Assembly (NCBI GenBank): GCA_002719475.1
Contig: PBHQ01000019.1
Span: 9,119 to 18,851 of the forward strand
DNA: 9,733 nt
Reading direction: 5' to 3'
Origin: Methanobacteriota archaeon
GTDB taxonomy: Archaea; Thermoplasmatota; Poseidoniia; Poseidoniales; Poseidoniaceae
The notes beneath the pieces are model-generated. The model did no database searches, was not told where the DNA came from, and worked only from the letters and a program-made list of their open reading frames with translations. Shown here piece by piece: positions 1 through 6,284 of the stretch. The stretch's first letter is position 1, and each line of letters opens with the position of its first letter. The position numbers were made by a program, and so were the translations under genes.

Positions 1-443
1 ATCAATTCGCAAGCGCTGTCAATCTCTGCTTGATGGCAGGTCTTAGACTGGTTGAGCATGGTTGCAGCATTAACCTCTGCTCGGCGTCTCCCGGCCAACA
101 GTTCTGCTGCTCTGAGAAATATTGCCGCTCTTTGTTCCCAATCCATTCTTGCCCAATTTGCTTGAGCTTCAACTGCCGCAGCGCATGCTCTTGCTACCTC
201 CTCAGGGCCGGCAAGGTGCACTTTTGCAATGACATGACCATGGTCGTGCGGCATAACCTGATCCACCGTATTACCAGTATAGACTTCTTCTCCATCTATG
301 TAACATGGAATTTCTACAACCACTGAAGATTGTCTTTCCAATTCCGCCTTCAAGGCAATCTTTTCGGGAGAACCTGGTAGGTAGCCCTTGACCGGTTCGT
401 TTACCGGAACAGGAGGGCGGGCGATTCGATTGGTTGTGGTCAT
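1..443 (-). CDS. pruA: 1-pyrroline-5-carboxylate dehydrogenase (L-glutamate gamma-semialdehyde dehydrogenase), N-terminal part, cut by the window edge
   Basis: The reverse strand is open from ATG at 443 to the window edge, giving 147 codons of the N-terminus. The protein begins MTTTNRIARPPVPVNEPVKG. It then shows the family's opening signatures: 'NEPVKGYLPGSPEK' near residues 15-28, 'EIPCYIDGEEVYTG' near 44-57, 'PHDHGHVIAKV' near 64-74, and 'QSKTCHQAEIDSACEL' at the end of the visible part. These match the N-terminal region of ALDH4-type P5C dehydrogenases, where 'SPF(N/D)HGH' and 'GQ(S/G)K...QAEIDAACEL' are typical. The family oxidises glutamate semialdehyde (from proline or ornithine) to glutamate with NAD(P)+. 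The catalytic Cys and Glu lie beyond the window and cannot be checked. The start is supported by the normal distance to the 'NEP...SPER' motif; GAGCAGG lies just upstream. The gene is divergent from the GcvT gene. A short single-domain enzyme is assumed, but fusion to proline dehydrogenase further on cannot be excluded. Confidence 0.86.
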   Translation of the reverse strand, partial: MTTTNRIARPPVPVNEPVKGYLPGSPEKIALKAELERQSSVVVEIPCYIDGEEVYTGNTVDQVMPHDHGHVIAKVHLAGPEEVARACAAAVEAQANWARMDWEQRAAIFLRAAELLAGRRRAEVNAATMLNQSKTCHQAEIDSACEL

Positions 444-485
444 GCATCCTGCTCAAAGAAGGCTGTTATTCATGATTGCGAATCC

Positions 486-509
486 ATCACCTCTGTATTA
501 AGAGGTGAT
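486..509. promoter_or_regulatory. Perfect inverted repeat (9-bp arms, 6-bp loop) between divergent genes
   Basis: ATCACCTCT (486-494) and AGAGGTGAT (501-509) are exact reverse complements separated by GTATTA. The dyad lies between the divergent P5C dehydrogenase start (443) and the T-protein gene (about 551). A protein-binding operator serving one or both promoters is the simplest reading. The right arm also resembles an archaeal Shine-Dalgarno sequence (GAGGTGAT) but is too far from either start to act as one. Function is inferred from symmetry and position only. Confidence 0.4.
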
Positions 510-526
510 TGAATAATAGTATTCAA
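509..526. promoter_or_regulatory. AT-rich inverted repeat overlapping a possible TATA element of the T-protein gene
   Basis: TTGAATA (509-515) and TATTCAA (520-526) are exact reverse complements around ATAG, directly next to the preceding dyad and sharing base 509. The AT-rich core could serve as a TATA-like box. A centre near 517 would place archaeal transcription initiation about 25 bases downstream, close to ATG 551, which suits a leaderless or very short-leader mRNA. This is positional inference; no start site is mapped. Confidence 0.3.
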
Positions 527-550
527 GGCTGAGTGCACTATCCAGAAGTC

Positions 551-1744
551 ATGGACGGTGGGTTGCAACGTACTGCATGTTTCGATGAGCATGTCTCTTG
601 TGGTGGCAAAATAGTGGATTTCCATGGATTTGAATTGCCAATCTGGTATTCCAGCATCAAGGAGGAGCACCTTGCTACCCGCTCCAAAGCCGGTTTGTTT
701 GATGTCTCGCACATGGGGTTCTTTCGATTTTCGGGACCTGATGTGTTACAATGGTTACAGGGATTGGCGACACAGAAAGTGTCAGGCATTACTTCTGGCC
801 GTTGTGCGTATACTCACTTCCTTGACGAACAAGGCTCAATAATCGATGACATGATTTTCTCAGTCGCAGACCGTCAATCGGTCATCAAGAGTCAGTGCTG
901 GCATTGGAATAATCACTCTGAAACCGTTATCTTAGGAGTGCCTAATGCAAGTATGATTGGAGTGATGAAAGAATGGTTCAACAAATATCTGCCAGAATCA
1001 GGTGTAATCACTCTCGAAGATCTATCCGATTCAACTTCCATCTTTGCACTTCAGGGACCCGCCTCAGAAGCGATTCTCAGTGAAGTGCTCGGAGACAATA
1101 ATGTGGTTGCACCTTTCAGAGCACAAGCGATTGAGGACAATGATATGGGGCTAAAGGGTTGGATTCAAGGAACGGGTTACACAGGAGAGAGAGGCTTTGA
1201 GATTTTTATTCTGAATGAAGAAGCACCAAGATTGTGGAGAACTCTGTTAGACAAAGGTGCGAGTCACGGTCTTGTTCCCGTGGGATTGGGTGCTAGGGAT
1301 ACTTTGAGGCTGGAGAAGGGATACTTGCTCTCTGGACAGGATTTCATTTGGCCTCAACTGGATTCAGGAGATTCAACATTGCCTGAAGGGTTTCTCGACA
1401 GGGATTCTTGGCAGACCAATGTGCCATTCGGCTTGGATATGGAGCACGATTTCATCGGCAAACACAGGGTTGAGGAATCGATGAAGACAGACACTCCGCG
1501 ATGGTGGGGGCTGCGTTATCTTGGAAAGGGTCCACTGCCGCGGCCTGGTAAGGCAGTATTTTCCGATTCAGAAGGTGGAGATGAAATCGGTTGGATGACT
1601 TCAGGTGGCCCAAGTCCTAGCCTAGGTAACTGTGGAATCGGAATGGCCTATCTCGAGGGTGCATCTGAAGGCGACAAGGTATTCGTTCAAGCCAGCCCAA
1701 GAGGTCGAGTCGAAGCTGAAATCGTACGCCCCCCATTCATTTGA
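551..1744 (+). CDS. gcvT: Aminomethyltransferase, glycine cleavage system T-protein (GcvT family)
   Basis: The T-protein takes the aminomethyl group from lipoylated H-protein and transfers the methylene to tetrahydrofolate, releasing ammonia. Family motifs appear in order along 397 residues: 'FDEHV..GGKIVDFHGFELP' (11-30), 'AGLFDVSHMG' (47-56), 'LDEQGSIIDD' (91-100, containing the Asp equivalent to the catalytic one of T-proteins), 'FALQGP' (165-170), 'GTGYTGERGFEIF' (207-219), 'GLGARDTLRLEKG' (245-257), 'DFIGK' (300-304) and 'MTSGGPSPSLG' (349-359). The length is slightly above the usual 360-375. Part of the excess lies between 'GQD' and 'DFIGK', where about 15-20 more residues sit than in typical members. 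The segment before 'VPNAS' is also divergent. ATG 551 is chosen because the conserved start 'LQRTACFDEHV' follows within five residues; GTG 533 would add six residues and is a real alternative. No gcvH or gcvP is adjacent. The DMSP demethylase DmdA belongs to the same superfamily but fits the motifs less well. Confidence 0.86.
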   Translation: MDGGLQRTACFDEHVSCGGKIVDFHGFELPIWYSSIKEEHLATRSKAGLFDVSHMGFFRFSGPDVLQWLQGLATQKVSGITSGRCAYTHFLDEQGSIIDDMIFSVADRQSVIKSQCWHWNNHSETVILGVPNASMIGVMKEWFNKYLPESGVITLEDLSDSTSIFALQGPASEAILSEVLGDNNVVAPFRAQAIEDNDMGLKGWIQGTGYTGERGFEIFILNEEAPRLWRTLLDKGASHGLVPVGLGARDTLRLEKGYLLSGQDFIWPQLDSGDSTLPEGFLDRDSWQTNVPFGLDMEHDFIGKHRVEESMKTDTPRWWGLRYLGKGPLPRPGKAVFSDSEGGDEIGWMTSGGPSPSLGNCGIGMAYLEGASEGDKVFVQASPRGRVEAEIVRPPFI

Positions 1745-1807
1745 GCCCAGTATTTTCCTCTATCCTTTGAGGAGTGGATTGATGAGGTAGCGATTGTACG
1801 GCATGTC

Positions 1808-4800
1808 ATGGCGAAGTCTTGCCGCAAGGTCACTTTGGTCTGCTTTTTCTTGCTTGTCAGTAGTCTTGTGAATATTCTGCCACCTGTTCCTATACTCGTG
1901 GAAAATGAAGTTTCTGAGGAATACGATATCCTTTCTCGTGAAATGTGGAATCATGAAGACAATGGAATAGAACTCAATGATGCTCAGGAATCTGCACTTT
2001 CGTCTACCAATCTCGCACGTAGTGCTGACCCTAGTTGGTCTGCCGCAGGTGGTTCTGAGGATAGGGATTTCATTTACGAGATGGTTGAGGCAGATGATGG
2101 AAGCATCATCATTGCAGGTAGTGTATTCGTCGATTGCTGGTTAGGCAGTATTGTCGTCCAGACCAAAGGATTGGGCGATATTATCGTAGCGAAATTGGAT
2201 CGCAATGGAACTTGGCTGTGGGCTAAATCTACGGGAACCGCAATAGCATACGATGAAGCCAGAGGGGTGGCTCTGGATGATGATGGAGATGTCTACATTA
2301 CCGGCTACATCAATGGAACCGTGGAATTTGGTGACACTACTCTTGAATCAAATGGCTTTGATGGATATTTTGCGAAGATGAACGGAAGCAATGGTAACTG
2401 GATATATGCAATCAATTACGGTGGTTTTGATGTCGATGTAGGTTGGGATCTTGTTGTTGACTCCGATGAGAATGTATATGTTACAGGGTTTTATCAGAAC
2501 AACACCGTTTTTGGCCCACATATCCTTCAAGGTGGAAACCCATCTTCTAATGAAAAGTTCTTCATTGCCAAGTACAATAATACTGCACCAGAGCCTTGGT
2601 TGTGGGCATATACTGCAGTGGGGGAAGACCTATCGGTAGGATTCCAATTGGTATTGGATGATCAAGATAACATCTACGTGGTTGGATATAATACTGGTAC
2701 AGTCAGATGGCATCAGAATAGTTTCTCTTCCACTGCTACAGGAAATTGGAATGGATTCCTTCTCAAATACAATACTTCTGGATCCTTCCAATGGGGTAAG
2801 GCCGTAGGCACTAACTCCTGTTTTGGAACCAGTTGTGGCGTTTACTTCAACAACGTGGTCATTGATAGTCAACAAAGAATCATTGTAGGCGGAAACCAAA
2901 TTGGAGATGTTGCAATAGACGGCGGTCATCAGGGCATTGGAAATTGGGACATAGCGGTATCTCGCTGGCAGGCTGATGGGACTCACGATTGGTGGGCAGT
3001 GACTGGCAGCAGTAGGGATGACAGGGTCCAGGCCTTGGCGGTCAACCCTCAAGATCGCCCCGTGGTTGGTGGGTGGCTTGGTGGTTCTGCTCAATTCGGT
3101 TCATACCTCCTTTCTAATGTAACTGGCGACAGTGATTTTTTCATTGCACAATTGTATACTGATGGAACTTGGGATTGGGCAGTTAAGATGGGTGGTTCTG
3201 GAGATGATACCACCCACGCGCTCTTGGGATTATCAGATGGTTCCTATATCGCAGGAGGTTACTTTTCAGGGACAGTCGATTTTGGAGACATGCCTCATTC
3301 GGCAACCGATGAGGACATTTTCGTCTGGAAATTTAAGTGGGATAGTGACGGTGATGGAGTGCACGATTTTACCGATAACTGCGACCATGCCAACAACAGC
3401 GACCAAGCGAATCACGATGCAGATGAACTAGGCGATGCTTGTGAGACCGATGATGATAATGATGGCAAACACGATGCCATCGATGACTGCCAATACGGGG
3501 CATTGAATTGGAATAGTTCGGATTTGGCGTTGGATTATGATGAAGATGGTTGTCGCGACATCGATGAAGATTTAGACGATGATTCTGATGGCGTATTGGA
3601 TGTTGACGACGCATGTCCATTGGGTATGAAGGAATGGACTTCCAACAATGACACGGATATGGACGGAGATGGTTGCCGCGATAGTGATGAAGATCTAGAT
3701 GACGATGATGACCTGATATTGGATGTAGATGACAATTGCCCTACTATGGTGAATAACGGACAGGAGAATTGGGATGGAGATTCCTTTGGCGATGTTTGTG
3801 ATTTGGATGATGATGGGGACTTCATCAACGATGATGTAGATGATTGCCCGCTGAATAGTACAGGTTGGGTCTCGGATTCTCAGAACGACAACGATGGAGA
3901 TGGTTGTAAGGATGACGTCGAAGATTATGATGATGATAATGACGGTCTACTAGATGTGGATGACCTATGTCCTTCGGGAGAGACTGGATGGACTTCGAGT
4001 CCTGAAACAGATTTAGATGGCGACGGGTGCAGAAATGATTCGGAGGATTCGGATAACGATGATGATGGATTAATCAATCAATTCGATTCCTGCAAGACAG
4101 GTGAATTGAATTGGACTCGTGATGGAACAACAGATGTCGATAATGATGGCTGTAGGGATGATGGCGAAGACGATAATGATGACAACGATGATTACTTGGA
4201 TATCGAGGATGATTGCCCCAAGGTTCAGGGAAGTGCCTACCTCGGAGGATTGAGAGGTTGTCCTGATTTCGATGAAGATGGTTGGGGAGATACTGCTGAT
4301 GCATTTCCTCAAGATCCTAGTCAATGGGAGGATGGAGATCAAGATGGCTATGGGGATAATCCAGCACCAGCAACAAATCCAGATAGTTGTCCTTTGGTAG
4401 CGGGAACATCCAGCATTGACAGATTTGGTTGTGTAGATAGCGATTTAGACGGTTATTCAGATCCTGATGCGGATTGGTTACCCGAAGACGGTGCAGATGC
4501 TCTTCCCGATGACCCGACCCAATGGATAGATGATGATGAGGACGGTTATGGTGATGATCCATTTGGAAACAATGGTGATATGTGCCCTGGTTTCAAGGGC
4601 TATTCGATGTACGATAGAATGGGTTGTCCAGATAGTGACGGAGATGGTTACAGCGATAGTGGCTCCTTTGGAGGTCCAACATGGAAGGTTGCTGACGGTG
4701 CAGATGCCTTCCCAACAACCCCCAGCCAATGGAATGATAGCGACGGGGATGGTTTCGGCGATAATTGGGCTAATGAATTGTGGAATGATACTCGCAATAA

Positions 4801-5323
4801 CAGCTGGCCAGGTCAGTGGTTCTTGAATGCACAGAAGGTTGACGAATGCCCACTGCATTCTGGATTTGCTGGTGAATATCCAGGTTGTCCTGCAGGCATG
4901 CTAGGTTTTGTTCTTCCAGACGATGAGGAAGATGAAATCATTGAGAATACATCTAGTGGAGAGTCTAACACCTTCCTTTACGTTGCAGCCGGCTCAGGAG
5001 GAGTCATCGTTCTTGTTCTGATATTTGTCGTCATCAATTTGCTAAAGTCTGGAACTAAGCCAAAGAAGAGGCCAAACCGAGACTCTGCTGAACCTGAAGA
5101 GATGGTTGAGTCGATGGATCAAACCTCTTCCTTGGATAATCAAATGGCATTGGAGGCCGAAGTTGAGCAAGTTGAGCAGCGCCCGCGTACCGTTCCATCA
5201 TGGCAACAACTCCCAGGGGGAGAATACCTGCCGATGGATGAGCATGGCACTAATTGGTATCGAGATAACGACGGTGTGAACTGGTACCAGAATGCAGATG
5301 AAACCTGGACAGAATATCTCTGA
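1808..5323 (+). CDS. Large secreted, membrane-anchored protein: seven-bladed SBBP-like propeller, TSP3 calcium-binding repeats, C-terminal TM helix and tail
   Basis: 1171 residues. A signal peptide is visible: K3, R6 and K7, then a hydrophobic core at about 8-30. Residues about 76-510 hold seven repeats of about 60 residues beginning with W-x-W-like strands (near 77, 136, 198, 264, 327, 394, 455). Each contains a 'D..D..Y(I/V)(T/V)G' strand and ends near 'FxAKxxxxG', resembling SBBP/beta-propeller repeats. Residues 512-1028 are Asp-rich thrombospondin type 3 repeats (DxDxDG loops, 'DDCP') that should bind many Ca2+ ions. An acidic linker (1037-1051) precedes a hydrophobic helix (1056-1079), then K/R-rich 'KSGTKPKKRPNR' and a tail ending with aromatic 'GTNWYRDNDGVNWY'. 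The topology predicts a large exterior part and a cytoplasmic tail of about 92 residues. About 17 N-x-S/T sequons suggest N-glycosylation. ATG 1808 is the only good start after the in-frame gcvT stop at 1742-1744; GAGGT at 1784-1788 is too distant to be a normal ribosome site. Adhesion, particle binding or a cell-surface role is inferred; no catalytic domain is seen. Confidence 0.88.
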   Translation: MAKSCRKVTLVCFFLLVSSLVNILPPVPILVENEVSEEYDILSREMWNHEDNGIELNDAQESALSSTNLARSADPSWSAAGGSEDRDFIYEMVEADDGSIIIAGSVFVDCWLGSIVVQTKGLGDIIVAKLDRNGTWLWAKSTGTAIAYDEARGVALDDDGDVYITGYINGTVEFGDTTLESNGFDGYFAKMNGSNGNWIYAINYGGFDVDVGWDLVVDSDENVYVTGFYQNNTVFGPHILQGGNPSSNEKFFIAKYNNTAPEPWLWAYTAVGEDLSVGFQLVLDDQDNIYVVGYNTGTVRWHQNSFSSTATGNWNGFLLKYNTSGSFQWGKAVGTNSCFGTSCGVYFNNVVIDSQQRIIVGGNQIGDVAIDGGHQGIGNWDIAVSRWQADGTHDWWAVTGSSRDDRVQALAVNPQDRPVVGGWLGGSAQFGSYLLSNVTGDSDFFIAQLYTDGTWDWAVKMGGSGDDTTHALLGLSDGSYIAGGYFSGTVDFGDMPHSATDEDIFVWKFKWDSDGDGVHDFTDNCDHANNSDQANHDADELGDACETDDDNDGKHDAIDDCQYGALNWNSSDLALDYDEDGCRDIDEDLDDDSDGVLDVDDACPLGMKEWTSNNDTDMDGDGCRDSDEDLDDDDDLILDVDDNCPTMVNNGQENWDGDSFGDVCDLDDDGDFINDDVDDCPLNSTGWVSDSQNDNDGDGCKDDVEDYDDDNDGLLDVDDLCPSGETGWTSSPETDLDGDGCRNDSEDSDNDDDGLINQFDSCKTGELNWTRDGTTDVDNDGCRDDGEDDNDDNDDYLDIEDDCPKVQGSAYLGGLRGCPDFDEDGWGDTADAFPQDPSQWEDGDQDGYGDNPAPATNPDSCPLVAGTSSIDRFGCVDSDLDGYSDPDADWLPEDGADALPDDPTQWIDDDEDGYGDDPFGNNGDMCPGFKGYSMYDRMGCPDSDGDGYSDSGSFGGPTWKVADGADAFPTTPSQWNDSDGDGFGDNWANELWNDTRNNSWPGQWFLNAQKVDECPLHSGFAGEYPGCPAGMLGFVLPDDEEDEIIENTSSGESNTFLYVAAGSGGVIVLVLIFVVINLLKSGTKPKKRPNRDSAEPEEMVESMDQTSSLDNQMALEAEVEQVEQRPRTVPSWQQLPGGEYLPMDEHGTNWYRDNDGVNWYQNADETWTEYL
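2033..3337 (+). repeat. Seven degenerate protein-level propeller repeats within the surface-protein gene
   Basis: By eye, seven units of about 59-67 codons can be laid out, each starting near a Trp-containing strand ('WSAAGG', 'WLWAKS', 'WIYAIN', 'WLWAYT', 'FQWGKA', 'DWWAVT', 'WDWAVK'). Each has a central 'YITGY', 'YVTGF', 'YVVGY' or 'YIAGGY' strand and a closing 'IVAKL', 'FAKM', 'FIAKY' or 'FIAQL' strand. Seven blades would close a standard beta-propeller. The DNA is too diverged for recombination between units, so the repeat is structural rather than recent. Confidence 0.7.
3341..4891 (+). repeat. TSP3-type Asp-rich repeats, GAT/GAC-rich coding DNA
   Basis: Protein residues 512-1028 are built from DxDxDG loops and 'D(D/N)CP' turns. 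The first part repeats about every 40 residues with 'DxDGDGC(R/K)D..ED.DDD.DG.LDVDD.CP'. From C818 the unit changes to a longer one (57-87 residues between C818, C875, C940 and C1027) built on 'GC.D.D.DGY.D', 'ADAFP..P.QW.D.D.DG(Y/F)GD' and 'D.CP'. The DNA is dominated by GAT/GAC/GAA codons, which produces long antisense open frames rich in His, Arg, Ser or Ile; these are artefacts of the composition. Confidence 0.85.
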
Positions 5324-6160
5324 TTAGAATGAAGCATTACTAATGGCTTCACCTAGAATTTCTTCAATACTGACCATTGGTTGATATTCGATTCTGTCTT
5401 GTAGGTGCATGGCTTCAACAACACCCCACAATTCGTCGCGCTCATCTGCCCACAATTGAACTTCTGCCCCCATCTGTCCAGCCATTGTCTCAGCCAGTTC
5501 AGAGATAGGGAATGACCAACCATTCCCCACAGCTAACGCCTCTCTAGTAGGGGGAGGATTATGCGCGATTTCGGCAATGATCAAACAAACATCCTTGACA
5601 TGGATGATGTCCTTCATACCGGTTCCATCTCCTGGAACACTAATCCACCCAACCAATGCTTGTCCTGCGAAGTCATGCAGATAGCCGCGCCCCTTTCCAC
5701 CTTCAAGTGGCATACCATGCACATTACCGAGACGTAGAATTGAGACCGGGCTGTCTTCGGTAGCATTCTCCAATGCTCTTTCCTCTAGCCAGAGTTGCCC
5801 TTCAGCGGTGGCATCTCTTGGAGAAAGAGTGGACTTGCCATGGAAACCATCCTCATCGGCTTCTGGATGCACGCGCAAAGAACCAACCAGTATCAGAAAC
5901 AACCCTTGGTGGCGCTTCTTGGCATCGACGATACGCCTTGAGACATCTTTCATCATGCGAGGAATCTCGCGGTCATTCCTATCTTTTCCCTCTGGTGGGT
6001 GTCCTTGAAAATGGATTAGCACCTCTGCACTAGCAAGTGCAGCATCCAATAATCTAGGGTCTTCCATAGCATCTTCAGGAAGTAATCCTGCATCGTCACC
6101 CAGAAGGTCCAACAGGTATGGCGCGATGAACCCGTCGTTGCTGGATATGGCGATACGCAT
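5324..6160 (-). CDS. NAD-dependent epimerase/dehydratase-like protein (extended SDR fold), apparently missing catalytic motifs
   Basis: 278 residues, read from ATG at 6158-6160. The fold is suggested by a short beta strand 'MRIAIS' followed by 'DGFIAPYLLDLL' (like 'GFIGSHLV' of UDP-sugar epimerases), 'VLIHFQG' (47-53), 'FLILVGSLRVHP' (88-99), 'ILRLGNVHG' (141-149), 'DIIHVKDVC' (184-192, like 'DFIHVDDVA') and 'LAVGNG' (209-214). Two hallmark motifs are absent. The glycine-rich cofactor loop (usually GGxGxxG) reads SSNDGFIA at 6-13. The active-site YxxxK, expected near 118-122, seems replaced by 'TAEGQ'. Members of this family normally act on nucleotide sugars; this one may bind a ligand without catalysing, or use a different chemistry. 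It is convergent with the surface-protein gene, its TAA lying directly against that gene's TGA, and divergent from the ABC permease. No Shine-Dalgarno sequence precedes the start, so a leaderless message is possible. The neighbourhood suggests a surface-glycan link. Confidence 0.72.
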   Translation of the reverse strand: MRIAISSNDGFIAPYLLDLLGDDAGLLPEDAMEDPRLLDAALASAEVLIHFQGHPPEGKDRNDREIPRMMKDVSRRIVDAKKRHQGLFLILVGSLRVHPEADEDGFHGKSTLSPRDATAEGQLWLEERALENATEDSPVSILRLGNVHGMPLEGGKGRGYLHDFAGQALVGWISVPGDGTGMKDIIHVKDVCLIIAEIAHNPPPTREALAVGNGWSFPISELAETMAGQMGAEVQLWADERDELWGVVEAMHLQDRIEYQPMVSIEEILGEAISNASF

Positions 6161-6261
6161 TTGTCTCGGGTCGTGTGGGTTGCTTAAGGTTTAGAATGAT
6201 TGCCATACTGAGTGCTTGATTCGACAAATAATGAATTGCAGTTGCGAATGGTTTGAGAACC

Positions 6262-6284
6262 CCATGCTAAACGCAATAGCATGG
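6262..6284. promoter_or_regulatory. Perfect inverted repeat (8-bp arms) that includes the start codon of the permease gene
   Basis: CCATGCTA (6262-6269) and TAGCATGG (6277-6284) are exact reverse complements separated by AACGCAA. The right arm contains ATG 6281-6283, the proposed start of the export operon. It may be an operator or an mRNA hairpin that hides the start codon. The rest of the 120-base divergent spacer (6161-6280) is AT-leaning, with CAAATAATGAA near 6225-6235 as a weak TATA candidate. No Shine-Dalgarno sequence sits immediately before 6281. Confidence 0.42.

Noticed and set aside
30..326. 98-residue open frame on the plus strand
   Set aside because: It is antisense to the P5C dehydrogenase frame, which carries clear family motifs; the predicted protein is Cys/Ser-rich with no recognisable feature.
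453..473. Six-codon open frame (MNNSLL) on the minus strand just upstream of the P5C dehydrogenase start, preceded by the AGAGGTGAT arm
   Set aside because: A leader peptide is conceivable, but six codons with a 12-base spacing from the SD-like arm is too weak to annotate.
551..1744. DMSP demethylase (DmdA), a marine GcvT homologue
   Set aside because: The 'FDVSHM', 'IIDDMI', 'GYTGE' and 'GLGARDTLRLE' motifs fit the T-protein itself better than what I recall of DmdA.
1745..1807. Possible terminator hairpin after gcvT (CCTC 1757-1760 with GAGG 1769-1772)
   Set aside because: The four-base arms are too short and no T-run follows; gcvT and the surface-protein gene may be co-transcribed.
2630..3094. 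154-residue open frame on the minus strand
   Set aside because: It lies wholly antisense to the propeller repeats of the surface protein and shows no domain, ribosome site or coding signature.
3369..4858. Several minus-strand open frames rich in His/Arg, Ser or Ile opposite the Asp-rich repeats
   Set aside because: They are composition artefacts of GAT/GAC-rich sense codons (ATC, TCA, CAT on the other strand).
3341..4891. CRISPR-like or satellite DNA repeat
   Set aside because: The periodicity is at protein level with diverged bases, unit length varies, and no constant repeat/unique spacer pattern exists.
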